A stretch of 64,000 nt of DNA from Pantoea piersonii (GTDB lineage: Bacteria > Pseudomonadota > Gammaproteobacteria > Enterobacterales > Enterobacteriaceae): the NCBI RefSeq assembly GCF_003612015.1, contig NZ_RARB01000001.1, positions 1 through 64,000 on the forward strand. The letters are read 5' to 3'. Of this stretch, positions 46,932-57,025 are shown piece after piece (within the stretch, counting starts at the first letter, position 1; every line of letters begins with the position of its first letter). The notes beneath the pieces were generated by a model that was not told the DNA's origin, did not search any database, and worked only from the letters and a program-made list of their open reading frames with translations. Both the position numbers and the translations under genes were made by a program.

Positions 46932-46940
46932 TGCTATGAT
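46932..46940 (+). promoter_or_regulatory. Extended -10 promoter of lgt-thyA
   Basis: tgcTATGAT: a TGN motif directly before a near-consensus -10 box (46935-46940). The -35 region is poor, as is common for extended -10 promoters. It lies about 64 bases before the lgt start. Confidence 0.55.
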
Positions 46941-47003
46941 GCGCAGCCTTTAACATATCCGCCTGGCGCCCCTTTTTCAGGGCTGAAAATTGAATGGTGA
47001 ATG

Positions 47004-47885
47004 ATGAATAACGGCTATATCGCATTTCCGCAGTTCGATCCGGTGATCTTCTCTATCGGACCGGTTTCGCTGCACTGGTACGGACTGATGTATCTCGTCG
47101 GCTTTATTTTTGCCATGTGGCTGGCGGTTCGCCGCGCTAACCAACCCGGCAGCGGCTGGAAAAAAGAGGAAGTGGAAAACCTGCTCTACGCGGGGTTCCT
47201 CGGCGTTTTCCTTGGTGGCCGCATCGGCTACGTGCTCTTCTATAACCTGCCGCTGTTTCTGGAAAATCCGCTCTACCTGTTCAAAGTATGGGATGGCGGC
47301 ATGTCGTTCCACGGCGGCCTGATCGGCGTGATCGTGGTGATGATGATTTTCGCGCGCCGCACCAGACGCACCTTTTTCCAGGTCTCTGACTTTATCGCGC
47401 CGCTGATCCCGTTCGGCCTTGGCGCTGGTCGTCTCGGCAACTTTATCAACGGCGAGCTGTGGGGCCGCGTCGCGCCTGACTTCAAATTCGCCATGCTGTT
47501 CCCAGGCTCGCGCAGCGAGGATGTGGCGCTGGCGGCGAGTAATCCGCGCTATCAGGAACTGCTGAATACCTACGGCGTGCTGCCGCGTCATCCGTCACAG
47601 CTGTATGAGCTGATGCTGGAAGGCGTGGTGCTGTTTATTATTCTGAACCTGTTTATTCGCAAACCGCGTCCGATGGGCAGCGTCTCCGGCCTGTTCCTGA
47701 TCGGCTACGGCGCGTTTCGCATTATCGTTGAATTCTTCCGCCAGCCAGATGCGCAGCTCGGCCTGTTTGAAGGCGGCGTCAGTATGGGGCAGATCCTCTC
47801 CATTCCGATGATCCTGGCAGGCGTTATTATGATGGTCTGGGCGTATCGTCGTCGCCCGCAGCAACACACTCGAGAGGTAAAATGA
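47004..47885 (+). CDS. lgt: Phosphatidylglycerol-prolipoprotein diacylglyceryl transferase
   Basis: A 293-aa inner-membrane enzyme with seven helices that attaches diacylglycerol to the lipobox Cys of prolipoproteins. The Lgt signature [16 protein letters not shown] and the essential-residue region [12 protein letters not shown] are present, with the late motif [17 protein letters not shown] codons at 47001 and 47004 are adjacent; I took 47004 by comparison with E. coli. It ends inside the thyA start (ATGA). Confidence 0.96.
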   Translation: MNNGYIAFPQFDPVIFSIGPVSLHWYGLMYLVGFIFAMWLAVRRANQPGSGWKKEEVENLLYAGFLGVFLGGRIGYVLFYNLPLFLENPLYLFKVWDGGMSFHGGLIGVIVVMMIFARRTRRTFFQVSDFIAPLIPFGLGAGRLGNFINGELWGRVAPDFKFAMLFPGSRSEDVALAASNPRYQELLNTYGVLPRHPSQLYELMLEGVVLFIILNLFIRKPRPMGSVSGLFLIGYGAFRIIVEFFRQPDAQLGLFEGGVSMGQILSIPMILAGVIMMVWAYRRRPQQHTREVK

Positions 47886-48676
47886 AACAGTATCTGGACC
47901 TGATGCAACATGTGCTGAACCATGGCACGCCGAAATCTGACCGTACCGGTACTGGCACGCTGTCGATTTTCGGTCACCAGATGCGTTTCAACCTGCAAGA
48001 TGGCTTTCCGCTGGTGACCACCAAAAAAGTGCATTTGCGCTCGATTATTCACGAGCTGCTGTGGTTCCTGAAGGGCGAGACCAATATCGGCTACCTGAAA
48101 GAGAATAACGTCACTATCTGGGACGAGTGGGCTGATGAAAAGGGCGACCTCGGCCCGGTCTACGGTAAACAGTGGCGCAGCTGGGGCAGCGCGCGCGGCG
48201 AAGAGATCGACCAGATAGCGAAGGTTATCGAACAGCTGAAGCGCGACCCCGACTCGCGCCGCATTATCGTTTCGGCGTGGAACGTCGGCGAACTGGACGA
48301 GATGGCGCTGGCGCCGTGTCACGCTTTTTTCCAGTTTTACGTGGCGGACGGCAAGCTCTCCTGTCAGCTCTATCAGCGCTCCTGCGATATTTTCCTCGGC
48401 CTGCCGTTCAATATCGCCAGCTACGCGCTGCTGGTCCATATGGTGGCGCAGCAGTGCGATCTGCAGGTGGGTGATTTCGTCTGGACCGGCGGCGACACGC
48501 ACCTCTACAGCAACCATCTGGAGCAGGCGCGCCTGCAGCTGACGCGCGAGCCGCGCCCGCTGCCGAAGCTGGTGATTAAGCGCAAGCCCGACTCGATCTT
48601 CGATTATCGCTTCGAAGATTTTGAGATCGAAGGCTACGATCCTCATCCGCCCATCAAGGCGCCGGTAGCGGTGTAA
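47882..48676 (+). CDS. thyA: Thymidylate synthase
   Basis: A 264-aa enzyme, the same length as E. coli ThyA, methylating dUMP to dTMP with methylene-tetrahydrofolate. The nucleophile Cys lies in [12 protein letters not shown], followed by [20 protein letters not shown] and the C-terminal IKAPVAV tail that closes over the active site. It overlaps lgt by 4 bases. Confidence 0.98.
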   Translation: MKQYLDLMQHVLNHGTPKSDRTGTGTLSIFGHQMRFNLQDGFPLVTTKKVHLRSIIHELLWFLKGETNIGYLKENNVTIWDEWADEKGDLGPVYGKQWRSWGSARGEEIDQIAKVIEQLKRDPDSRRIIVSAWNVGELDEMALAPCHAFFQFYVADGKLSCQLYQRSCDIFLGLPFNIASYALLVHMVAQQCDLQVGDFVWTGGDTHLYSNHLEQARLQLTREPRPLPKLVIKRKPDSIFDYRFEDFEIEGYDPHPPIKAPVAV

Positions 48677-48695
48677 CGCTTCTGCCTGCTGTTAT

Positions 48696-48733
48696 AAAGC
48701 CCTGGCGCAGCCTTGCTCGCCGGGGCTTTTTTT
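48696..48733 (+). terminator. Terminator of lgt-thyA
   Basis: Stem aaagccctggcg/cgccggggcttt with one mismatch and a 10-base loop, then seven T. It starts 20 bases past the thyA stop. Confidence 0.88.
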
Positions 48734-48862
48734 CTGCTTTTTAGCGCGCCCTCTCGTACCCTTTTGCTGCCTGATGCAACCCTGACATCTTTGCTGGAAC
48801 GCGGCGCGCAGTCCGGCACAACGCCGCTCGCGACTATGCGGGCAAAGCGGCAGAGTTTCGCC

Positions 48863-49333
48863 ATGAAAAAAGAACCCCACTATGGCTTTACGCTGCCGGA
48901 GCTGCTGTTCGTACTGGTTATCGTCGGCATCCTCAGCCTCGGCGCGCTTCAGGGCTGGCAGCGCTGGCAGCAGCGACAGCAGCTGCGCGAGACCGCGCAA
49001 CAGCTGCAGGGCTTTTTACAGCGCCTGCGGGCGCAGGCCAACTGGCAGAGCCAGGATCGCACGCTCTGGCTGATACCGGGCGAACGCTGGTGTCTGGGTA
49101 GCGGGCCGAAACCCGATGCTGGCTGTGAGCGCGGCAGGCGGCTGCAGTTTATCGCGCCTTATCCCGGCGTTAGCCTGACCGGCGTACGCGGCGAGCCGGG
49201 CTTTTACGGCCGCCGCAATATGGCGAAGGCGGGCAGCCTGGAGTTTGGCAACGCAAGCGGCAGGCTGCGGTTGATTATTTCCGCCCGCGCCCGCATTCGC
49301 CTCTGCCAGCCGGAGGAGCAGGGATGCGACTGA
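48863..49333 (+). CDS. ppdA: Prepilin-type protein PpdA (minor pseudopilin)
   Basis: A 156-aa protein with a type IV prepilin leader MKKEPHYG/FTLPELL, cleaved before Phe, and a following hydrophobic helix (LFVLVIVGILSLGA). In E. coli the ppdA-ppdB-ygdB-ppdC set encodes minor pseudopilins that can prime type IV pilus or type II secretion fibres. The start at 48863 is set by the leader; an in-frame ATG at 48836 is nine codons upstream. It overlaps ppdB by 10 bases. Confidence 0.88.
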   Translation: MKKEPHYGFTLPELLFVLVIVGILSLGALQGWQRWQQRQQLRETAQQLQGFLQRLRAQANWQSQDRTLWLIPGERWCLGSGPKPDAGCERGRRLQFIAPYPGVSLTGVRGEPGFYGRRNMAKAGSLEFGNASGRLRLIISARARIRLCQPEEQGCD

Positions 49334-49857
49334 AGATAGCCGGGTTCAGTTTGCTGGAGATGCTGGTGGCGATGGCCATCAGCGCCGTGCTGATGCTGAG
49401 CGCAGGCCGGTTTTTACCGCTGCTGATGGGGGAAAACCTGCGCCTGCAACAGCGCGTTCAGCTGCGCGAAGATCTGCAGCAGGTGATGCAGACGCTGGAA
49501 AAAGCGGTGCGCCGCGCGGGCTACTGTAACGGCGACTGCGGCGCGGCGGGGTTTAGCGCCTCCGGCGACTGCCTGCTGCTGCGCTGGGACGACAACAGCA
49601 ATGGAAAATGGGAAGGGGTCGCGCACGGCGAAAGCGATTATTACGGCTTTCGGTTGCGGCAAAAGCAGCTGGAAACCCGACGCGGCGCGGACGGATGCGG
49701 CGGAACAGGCTGGGAACGCCTCACCGATCCCGCTTTTCTCGCGGTTGAGCAGTTCAGCGTAGAGCAAACGGGCGCGCTGATTAAGCTGCGTCTGACTGGG
49801 CGCGCCGGCAGCGAGCAGGAAACGCTGGAGAGCTGGGTCGAGGGAGAAAACCAGTGA
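49324..49857 (+). CDS. ppdB: Prepilin-type protein PpdB (PilW-like minor pseudopilin)
   Basis: A 177-aa protein with the leader MRLKIAG/FSLLEMLVAMAISAVLML, a standard class III signal with Glu5 of the mature form. The soluble domain has two cysteine pairs (GYCNGDCGAAG...GDC). It is second in the pseudopilin operon, overlapping ppdA by 10 bases and ygdB by 4. Confidence 0.9.
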   Translation: MRLKIAGFSLLEMLVAMAISAVLMLSAGRFLPLLMGENLRLQQRVQLREDLQQVMQTLEKAVRRAGYCNGDCGAAGFSASGDCLLLRWDDNSNGKWEGVAHGESDYYGFRLRQKQLETRRGADGCGGTGWERLTDPAFLAVEQFSVEQTGALIKLRLTGRAGSEQETLESWVEGENQ

Positions 49858-50252
49858 ATCAAAAAGGCAACAGCGCGCTGGGCATGGTGCTGATGATTTT
49901 GCTGATGGGCAGCCTGACGCTGCGCGCCAGCCGGGAAAGGCTGGAGCAGGGCATGTCGCTGGTCGCCGACGAGCGGCAGCACTATCACGATTTCTGGGCG
50001 GCGCAGTCGGCGCTGCAGTGGGGGCTGACGCTGAGCTGGCCGCAGGCGCAGGGCTGCCAGCAGGAGCGGCGGCAGGGCTGGGAAAGTTGTTTACAGAAGG
50101 TGAGCGATGAACGGGCGTTGCTTAAAGGCCGCGCGGCGGCAGGCGAACTGGCGCTATGGCGCTGGGTGGCAAAGGAGGGCTACAGGCTCAGACCGTTGCC
50201 GCACGGCTGGATCGATTACTGCCCGCTGGCGACGGCGAAACGCTGTCTGTAA
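49854..50252 (+). CDS. ygdB: YgdB (DUF2509), pseudopilin-operon protein
   Basis: A 132-aa protein with an N-terminal MNQKGNSALGMVLMILLMGSL segment that resembles a pilin-like leader without the usual GFTLxE motif, as in PilX-type minor pilins. Conserved parts are ERQHYHDFWAAQSALQWGL and a cysteine-containing tail. Role inferred from the operon only. It overlaps ppdB by 4 bases. Confidence 0.85.
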   Translation: MNQKGNSALGMVLMILLMGSLTLRASRERLEQGMSLVADERQHYHDFWAAQSALQWGLTLSWPQAQGCQQERRQGWESCLQKVSDERALLKGRAAAGELALWRWVAKEGYRLRPLPHGWIDYCPLATAKRCL

Positions 50253-50535
50253 GCAGCGTGGCTTTAGCCTGCCGGAAGCGCTGTTCGCGCTGTTGCTGCT
50301 GGCGACGAGCGTGAGCGCGCTGCTGCACTATCAGCTCGCTCTGGCGCAGGGCTTCAGCCAGCAGTGGCAGCAACGCGTCGCCGTACGCGTCGCCGCGCAG
50401 CGTCTGATGGGGCATGAGATGCCGGGCTGGCGTACGTCACTTGAGCGCAGCAGCGCTTCGAACTGTACGCTGGAACGCGCTGAGGTCAGCGGAGCGTATC
50501 AGGGGCACGCCATATTGACGCGTTTACGTTGCTGA
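50107..50535 (+). CDS. ppdC: Prepilin-type protein PpdC; start codon unclear
   Basis: The C-terminal part of this frame is a minor pseudopilin: leader KQRG/FSLPEALFALLLLATSVSALLHY, then a short soluble domain, about 92 residues after the cleavage site. The leader begins at about 50245-50252, exactly at the ygdB stop, where an ATG/GTG/TTG is expected but none exists in frame. The only standard in-frame start is the ATG at 50107, which adds about 45 unlikely basic residues inside ygdB. A rare ATT at 50215, an undetected frameshift or loss of function are alternatives. Confidence 0.6.
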   Translation: MNGRCLKAARRQANWRYGAGWQRRATGSDRCRTAGSITARWRRRNAVCKQRGFSLPEALFALLLLATSVSALLHYQLALAQGFSQQWQQRVAVRVAAQRLMGHEMPGWRTSLERSSASNCTLERAEVSGAYQGHAILTRLRC

Positions 50536-50637
50536 GAGGCAAAAGAGCCCGCACGCTATGGGCAACCCCGGCGATCCGCGGTAGAGTGACCAGTCTGCCG
50601 CTTTGCCGCGCCAGACAGTGTCACCACAGGAGTTTCC

Positions 50638-53600
50638 ATGTTTCACGTTTATCACTCAAACCAGCTCGATGTTCTGAAGATTCTCGCGGCAGCGGTGATA
50701 GAACATGACCCCCTCAGCGATCCTTTTTCCGCCGAAACCGTGCTGGTGCAGAGTCCCGGCATGGCGCAGTGGCTGCAGATGGAACTGGCGCAAACCTTCG
50801 GTATCGCCGCCAATATCGAATTTCCTCTGCCCGCTTCTTTTATCTGGGATATGTTCGTGCGCGTGCTGCCGGACATTCCTGCCGAGAGCGCTTTTACCAA
50901 AGCCAGCATGAGCTGGAAACTGATGCATCGCTTGCCTGAACTGCTGACGCAGGAGGCGTTTGTCTCGCTGCGCCACTATCTGCACGACGACAGCGATAAG
51001 CGCAAACTCTTCCAGCTCTGCTCCCGCGTTGCCGATCTCTTTGACCAGTATCTGGTCTACCGCGCCGACTGGCTGAACCGCTGGGAACAGGGCGAGCTGG
51101 TCGAAGGTTTAGGCGACGCGCAGCTGTGGCAGTCGGCGCTCTGGCGTGACCTGGTGGCCTACACCGAGGCGCTGGGACAGCCGAAATGGCATCGCGCCAA
51201 CCTCTACGCGCGCTTTATCCAGACGCTGGAGCGGGCGGAGCGGCCCCCCTCTGGCCTGCCAAAGCGCGTGTTTATCTGCGGCATTTCCGCCTTGCCGCCG
51301 GTCTATTTACAGGCGCTGCAGGCGCTGGGCCGCCATATCGATATTCATCTGTTGTTCACCAATCCCTGCCGCGACTACTGGGGCGATATTCAGGATTACG
51401 CCTTCCTCGCGAAGCTGCAGAGCCGCCAGCGCCGTCGCCTCGACAGCGAAGAGTCGCGCGATCTCTTCAGCGATCCGCTTGAGGCGCCGGCGCGTTTCAA
51501 CGCCGAAGGCGAACAGCAGCTCAGCAATCCGCTGCTCGCCTCCTGGGGCAAGCTGGGCCGCGACAACCTGTTCCTGCTCAGCCAGATGGACGAGGCGGAT
51601 GACGTCGACGCCTTTGTCGAGGTGGAAGAGGACAATCTGCTGCATGCCATGCAGCACGATCTGCTGAATCTGCAGGACAACGCGGTGCTGGGGCTGAACG
51701 CGGAGGAGCTGGCCTGGAGCGGCAACAAGCGTCCGCTCGATCCCGACGATCGCTCGATTAGCGTGCAGATCTGCCACAGCGCGCAGCGCGAAGTGGAGGT
51801 GCTGCAGGATCACCTGCTGGCGATGATGGAAGCAGATCCCGCGCTTAAGCCGCGCGATATCATTGTGATGGTCGCCGATATCGACAGCTACGCGCCCTTT
51901 ATCCAGGCGGTCTTCGCCAACGCGCCCGCCGATCGCTATCTGCCGTTCTCTATCTCCGATCGCCGCGCCAGCCAGGCGCATCCGGCTATCTTTGCCTTTC
52001 TGAGCCTGCTGGCGCTGCCGGACAGCCGCTTTGCGGCGGAAGATGTGCTGGCGCTGCTGGAGGTCCCGGCGCTGGCGAACCGGTTCTCCGTGGATGAGAG
52101 CGGCCTGCGCCTGCTGCGCCGCTGGGTCGATGAATCTGGCGTGCGCTGGGGGCTGGACGATGACAGTGCCGAAGCGCTGGCGCTGCCGGTCACGGGCCAG
52201 CACACCTGGCGCTTTGGCCTGGAGCGTATGCTGCTGGGCTATGCGATGGAGAGTCATCACGGCGACTGGCAGGGCATTTTGCCCTATGACGAATCGAGCG
52301 GCTTAGTCGGCGAGTTGGCCGGTCATCTGGCGGAGCTGCTGATGCGCCTGAACCACTGGCGCGCGCGCCTCAGCGAATCCCGACCGCTGGAAGGGTGGTT
52401 GCCGCTCTGTCGGGAGATGATCAATGACTTCTTTCACGGCGACGCCGAAGCGGACGCGGCGCTGCTGCTGGTGGAGGAGCAGTGGAAGCAGCTGATCGAA
52501 TATGGGCAGGCCGCGCGCTATCAGGCCGCTATTCCCGTGACGCTGCTGCGCGACGATCTGCGCGCGCGCCTCGATCAGCAGCGCATCAGCCAGCGCTTCC
52601 TCGCCGGACAGATTAACTTCTGCACGCTGATGCCGATGCGCTCGATCCCCTTCCGCGTGGTCTGTCTGCTTGGCATGAACGACGGCGTCTATCCCCGCAC
52701 GCTGCCGGCGCCGGGCTTTGACCTGATGCAGCAACAGACGCGCAAAGGCGATCGCAGCCGGCGCGACGACGATCGCTATCTGTTCCTTGAAGCGCTGCTT
52801 TCGGCGCAGGATCGGCTCTATATCAGCTATATCGGTCGCGCAATTCAGGATAATACGGAACGCTATCCCTCTGTGCTGGTCACAGAGCTGCTGGATTACA
52901 TTGGCCAGAGCTTCTGTCTGCCCGGCGATGAGGCAAAAGAGCTGGATGAGAGCGCGCAGCGCGTCCAGCAGCATATCCAGCATCTGCACAGCCGTATGCC
53001 GTTCGCCGCGGAAAATTTTCAGCCGCAGTCACGATGCCATAGCTTTGCGCGCGAATGGCTGCCCGCCGCGCAGGGAAAAGGCGAGGCGCAGCCCGACTTT
53101 GTTCAGCCGCTGCCGCTGTCGGAGATGGAGTCCGTCTCCTGCGAGCAGTTCCTGCGCTTCTGGCGTCATCCGGTGCGCGCCTGGTTTCATCAGCGGCTCG
53201 GCGTCACTTTCTGGCTGGAGGAGACGGAGCTGTCAGACAATGAGCCTTTCGCGCTCGACAGTCTGGAGCGGTACCAGATCAACGCCGAGCTGCTGAACGC
53301 GCTGGTGGAGGGCGAAGATACGCAGCGGCTGTACGCCCTGCATCGCGCGGCGGGCAATCTGCCTTACGGCGCGTTCGGCGAGCTCTTCTGGCAGGCGCAG
53401 CAGGAGGAGATGCAGGAAGTGGCGGCGGCGGTCATTGAGCAGCGCAGCGAAGGCGAGAGCTGGGAGGTGAATCTGCCGCTTGACGGCGTTACGCTGACCG
53501 GCTGGCTGACGCAGGTACAGCACGACGGCCTGCTGCGCTGGCGTCCCGGCGTGCTTAATATGAACGACGGCCTGCTGCTCTGGCTGGAGCACCTGATCTA

Positions 53601-54015
53601 CTGTGCGCTGGGTGGCAGCGGCGAGAGCCGCATGATGGGCAGAGAAAACAGCCGCTGGCGCTTTGCGGCGGTGCCGCAGCCAGAGGCCGAGGCGATGCTG
53701 ACGCGCTATATGCAGGGCTATAAGCAAGGCATGTCACAACCGCTGCTGCTGCTGAACAAGAGCGGCGGCGCCTGGCTGACGGCAAGCTACGACAAAAAAA
53801 CGCAGCAGCTGCTGCTGGATGAAGCCACCCAGGTCAAGGCGCGCAATCGGCTGCTGCAGGCCTGGACAGGCGGTTATCAGCAGGAAGGCGAGGGCGGCGA
53901 TCCCTACCTGCAACGACTGTGCCGCGTCCTGAACGACGCGCAGATAGCGCAGATCACCGAGGCCGCGCAACGCTGGTATCTGCCGGTATTGCAGGCCCAC
54001 CTGGATGATGAATAG
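50638..54015 (+). CDS. recC: Exodeoxyribonuclease V gamma subunit
   Basis: A 1125-aa subunit of the RecBCD helicase-nuclease, close to the E. coli length. It has a helicase-like fold without functional Walker motifs and scans the DNA for Chi. The N-terminus MFHVYHSNQLDVLKILAA and the NFCTLMPMRSIPFRVVCLLGMNDGVYPR block are typical. It opens the recC-ptrA-recB-recD series; ptrA starts 118 bases later. Confidence 0.97.
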   Translation: MFHVYHSNQLDVLKILAAAVIEHDPLSDPFSAETVLVQSPGMAQWLQMELAQTFGIAANIEFPLPASFIWDMFVRVLPDIPAESAFTKASMSWKLMHRLPELLTQEAFVSLRHYLHDDSDKRKLFQLCSRVADLFDQYLVYRADWLNRWEQGELVEGLGDAQLWQSALWRDLVAYTEALGQPKWHRANLYARFIQTLERAERPPSGLPKRVFICGISALPPVYLQALQALGRHIDIHLLFTNPCRDYWGDIQDYAFLAKLQSRQRRRLDSEESRDLFSDPLEAPARFNAEGEQQLSNPLLASWGKLGRDNLFLLSQMDEADDVDAFVEVEEDNLLHAMQHDLLNLQDNAVLGLNAEELAWSGNKRPLDPDDRSISVQICHSAQREVEVLQDHLLAMMEADPALKPRDIIVMVADIDSYAPFIQAVFANAPADRYLPFSISDRRASQAHPAIFAFLSLLALPDSRFAAEDVLALLEVPALANRFSVDESGLRLLRRWVDESGVRWGLDDDSAEALALPVTGQHTWRFGLERMLLGYAMESHHGDWQGILPYDESSGLVGELAGHLAELLMRLNHWRARLSESRPLEGWLPLCREMINDFFHGDAEADAALLLVEEQWKQLIEYGQAARYQAAIPVTLLRDDLRARLDQQRISQRFLAGQINFCTLMPMRSIPFRVVCLLGMNDGVYPRTLPAPGFDLMQQQTRKGDRSRRDDDRYLFLEALLSAQDRLYISYIGRAIQDNTERYPSVLVTELLDYIGQSFCLPGDEAKELDESAQRVQQHIQHLHSRMPFAAENFQPQSRCHSFAREWLPAAQGKGEAQPDFVQPLPLSEMESVSCEQFLRFWRHPVRAWFHQRLGVTFWLEETELSDNEPFALDSLERYQINAELLNALVEGEDTQRLYALHRAAGNLPYGAFGELFWQAQQEEMQEVAAAVIEQRSEGESWEVNLPLDGVTLTGWLTQVQHDGLLRWRPGVLNMNDGLLLWLEHLIYCALGGSGESRMMGRENSRWRFAAVPQPEAEAMLTRYMQGYKQGMSQPLLLLNKSGGAWLTASYDKKTQQLLLDEATQVKARNRLLQAWTGGYQQEGEGGDPYLQRLCRVLNDAQIAQITEAAQRWYLPVLQAHLDDE

Positions 54016-54133
54016 CAAGTGGCACGACGAGCTCTGACGCGTCGACGCCCGATAAAAAGGTCACGTCAGTTTGAACCATTTTCGGCTGCGCCTGCCCGGC
54101 AGCGCAGTTTCAAGGGTAACAGAAGGGGTTTAC

Positions 54134-57025
54134 ATGCGTAGATACGCTCGCTGGATAGCGGCGCTAATGTTGAGCCTGGCGACCTGCGCCTCGCTGGCAC
54201 AGGCCGCGACGGGCTGGACGCCGGTTAATGAAGCCATTCGCAAAAGCGAAAAAGATCCGCGCCAGTATCAGGCTATCCGGCTCGACAACGGCCTGACCGT
54301 GCTGCTGGTCTCCGACGCGCAGGCGCCAAAATCGCTGGCGGCGCTGACGCTGCCGATCGGCTCGCTGGACGACCCGGATCAACAGCTCGGCCTGGCGCAC
54401 TTTCTGGAGCATATGGTGCTGATGGGATCGCAGCGCTATCCGCAGCCGGATAACCTGGCGGAGTTCCTGAAAAAGCATGGCGGCAGTCACAACGCCAGCA
54501 CCGCCTCCTACCGCACCGCGTTCTACCTGGAGGTGGAAAACGACGCGCTGGAACCGGCGGTCGACCGCATGGCGGACGCGCTGGCTGCGCCGTTGCTCGA
54601 TCCGGTTAACGCCGATCGCGAACGCAACGCCGTCAACGCCGAGCTGACGATGGCGCGCTCGCGTGACGGCTTGCGTATGGCGCAGGTCGGGGCGGAGACG
54701 CTGAATCCGGCGCATCCCGGCTCGCGCTTTTCTGGCGGCAATCTCGATACGCTGAAAGATAAGCCGGACAGCAAGCTGCTGGATGCGCTGTCGGCGTTCT
54801 ACCATACCCATTACTCCGCCAACCTGATGAAAGCGGTGCTCTACAGCAATAAACCCTTGCCGGAGATGGCGCAGATCGCCGCCAACACCTTTGGCCGCAT
54901 CGCGAATCACGATGCGGCGGTTCCGGCTATCGACGCACCTGTGGTTACCGAGGCGCAGCAGGGCATTGTGATCCACTATGTCCCGGCGCAGCCGCGCAAG
55001 CAGCTCAAAATTGAGTTCCGCATTGCGAATAACAGCGATCGCTTCCGCAGCAAAACCGATACGCTGATCGGCTATCTCATCGGCAACCGCAGCAAAAATA
55101 CCCTGGTCGACTGGCTGCAAAAGCAGGGGCTGGCCGACGGCGTCAATGCCGGCGCCGACCCGATGAGCGAACGCAGCAGCGGCGTCTTCGCCATTACCGC
55201 CTCGCTCACCGATAAAGGCCTGGCGCAGCGCGATGAAGTGGTGGCGGCGATCTTCAGCTATATCGCCATGCTGCGTGAGCAGGGCATCGACAAGCGCTAC
55301 TTTGACGAAGTCTCCCACGTGCTGGCGCTCGATTTTCGCTATCCCTCGCTGACGCGCGATATGGATTACATCGAGTGGCTGGCAGACACCATGCTGCGCG
55401 TGCCGGTTGAGCATACGCTGGATGCGCCTTATCTGGCCGATGACTACGACGCCGCCGCCATTAAAGCGCGCCTTGACGAGATGACGCCGCAGCATGCGCG
55501 CATCTGGTATATCAGCCCGCAGGAGCCGCACAACAAAGTGGCCTACTTTGTTAATGCGCCCTATCAGGTCGATCGTATCAGCGACCAGACCTTCGCCGAC
55601 TGGCGACAGCGCGCCAGCCATATCCAGCTCTCAATGCCGACGCTGAACCCCTATATTCCTGACGATTTCACCCTGATCACGCAGGACGGCAAAAGCTATA
55701 CCCATCCAGTTTCGCTGCCCAATGACGTCGGCATGCCCATCTACTGGATGCCCAGCCAGTTTTACGCCAGCGAGCCGAAAGCCTCTGTGATGCTGGCGCT
55801 GCGCAATCAGCACGCCATCAGCGACGCGCGCCAGCAGGTGCTGTTCGGCCTGAACGATTATCTCTCCAGCCTGGCGCTGGATGAGCTGAACTCGCAGGCC
55901 TCGGTCGGCGGCATCAGCTTCTCTACCAGCGAAAATGATGGGCTGGTGTTCACCGCCAGCGGCTTTACCCAGCGGTTGCCGACGCTGCTGAAAAAACTGG
56001 TCGAAGGCTATGCCACGTTCCAGCCGACGACGCAGCAGCTGGAGCAGGCGAAATCCTGGTATCTGGATCAGCTGGACGCGGCGGACAAAGGCAAAGCGTT
56101 TGAAATGGCTATCCAGCCGATGCAGATGCTGTCGCAGCTTCCCTATACGCAGCGCGAGACGCGCCGCGCGCTGGTCAAAGCGATCGGGCTCGACGAGGTA
56201 GTGGCGTATCGCGACAATCTGATCCATCATGCGACGCCTGAACTGCTGGCGGTCGGCAATCTCAGCGCCGATAGCGTGACGCAGCTTGGTCGCGAGCTGA
56301 AGCAGCAGATGCAGACCCAGGGTACGCAGCTCTGGCGCAACAACTATGTTTCCTTCGCTAAGCCTGTGAAAGCCAACCTGCAAAAAACCGGCAGCAGCAC
56401 CGATTCGGCGCTGGCGGCGCTCTATGTGCCACTCGGCTACGGCGAATATCAGAGCATGGCGAACAGCTCTATGCTGAGTCAGATCGTGCAGCCCTGGTTC
56501 TACAATCAGCTGCGTACCGAGGAGCAGCTGGGCTATGCGGTATTCGCTTTCCAGATGCCGGTCGGCCGTCAGTGGGGCATCGGCTTCCTGCTGCAAAGCA
56601 ACAGCAAGCAGCCCGCTTATCTGCTGCAGCGCTATCAGGCTTTTTACCCGCAGGCGGAAAAACGGCTGCGCGCCATGCCGCAGAGCGACTTCGCCCAGTA
56701 TCAGCAGGCGATGATTAATCAGCTGAAGCAGCGGCCGCAAACCCTTGATGAAGAGGCGTCGCGCTACAGCCGGGATTTCGATCGCCAGAATTACGCCTTC
56801 GATACCCGACAGAAAGTTATAGAAGCGATCCAGCAGCTGACGCCGGGCGAGCTGGCGGACTTCTTCCACCGTGCCGTGATGAAAAAAGAGGGCATGGCGA
56901 TGACGTCGCAGATTGCGGGCAACAGCGCGGAAAAAGTCGCCTTTGCGCGGCTGCCCGGATGGAAAACCTGGAATGAGGTAGCGAAACTGCAGCAGTCGCT
57001 ACCGGTTAAGAGTGAGACGCAATGA
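54134..57025 (+). CDS. ptrA: Protease III (pitrilysin)
   Basis: A 963-aa periplasmic M16 zinc peptidase degrading small polypeptides. The signal peptide is MRRYARWIAALMLSLATCASLAQA. The inverted zinc motif HFLEH (in LAHFLEHMVLMGS) and the downstream ERNAVNAELT Glu are present; four M16 domains fit the length. The start at 54134 matches the E. coli protein. Its stop overlaps the recB ATG, so this unrelated protease is embedded in the recombination operon, as in other enterobacteria. Confidence 0.96.
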   Translation: MRRYARWIAALMLSLATCASLAQAATGWTPVNEAIRKSEKDPRQYQAIRLDNGLTVLLVSDAQAPKSLAALTLPIGSLDDPDQQLGLAHFLEHMVLMGSQRYPQPDNLAEFLKKHGGSHNASTASYRTAFYLEVENDALEPAVDRMADALAAPLLDPVNADRERNAVNAELTMARSRDGLRMAQVGAETLNPAHPGSRFSGGNLDTLKDKPDSKLLDALSAFYHTHYSANLMKAVLYSNKPLPEMAQIAANTFGRIANHDAAVPAIDAPVVTEAQQGIVIHYVPAQPRKQLKIEFRIANNSDRFRSKTDTLIGYLIGNRSKNTLVDWLQKQGLADGVNAGADPMSERSSGVFAITASLTDKGLAQRDEVVAAIFSYIAMLREQGIDKRYFDEVSHVLALDFRYPSLTRDMDYIEWLADTMLRVPVEHTLDAPYLADDYDAAAIKARLDEMTPQHARIWYISPQEPHNKVAYFVNAPYQVDRISDQTFADWRQRASHIQLSMPTLNPYIPDDFTLITQDGKSYTHPVSLPNDVGMPIYWMPSQFYASEPKASVMLALRNQHAISDARQQVLFGLNDYLSSLALDELNSQASVGGISFSTSENDGLVFTASGFTQRLPTLLKKLVEGYATFQPTTQQLEQAKSWYLDQLDAADKGKAFEMAIQPMQMLSQLPYTQRETRRALVKAIGLDEVVAYRDNLIHHATPELLAVGNLSADSVTQLGRELKQQMQTQGTQLWRNNYVSFAKPVKANLQKTGSSTDSALAALYVPLGYGEYQSMANSSMLSQIVQPWFYNQLRTEEQLGYAVFAFQMPVGRQWGIGFLLQSNSKQPAYLLQRYQAFYPQAEKRLRAMPQSDFAQYQQAMINQLKQRPQTLDEEASRYSRDFDRQNYAFDTRQKVIEAIQQLTPGELADFFHRAVMKKEGMAMTSQIAGNSAEKVAFARLPGWKTWNEVAKLQQSLPVKSETQ

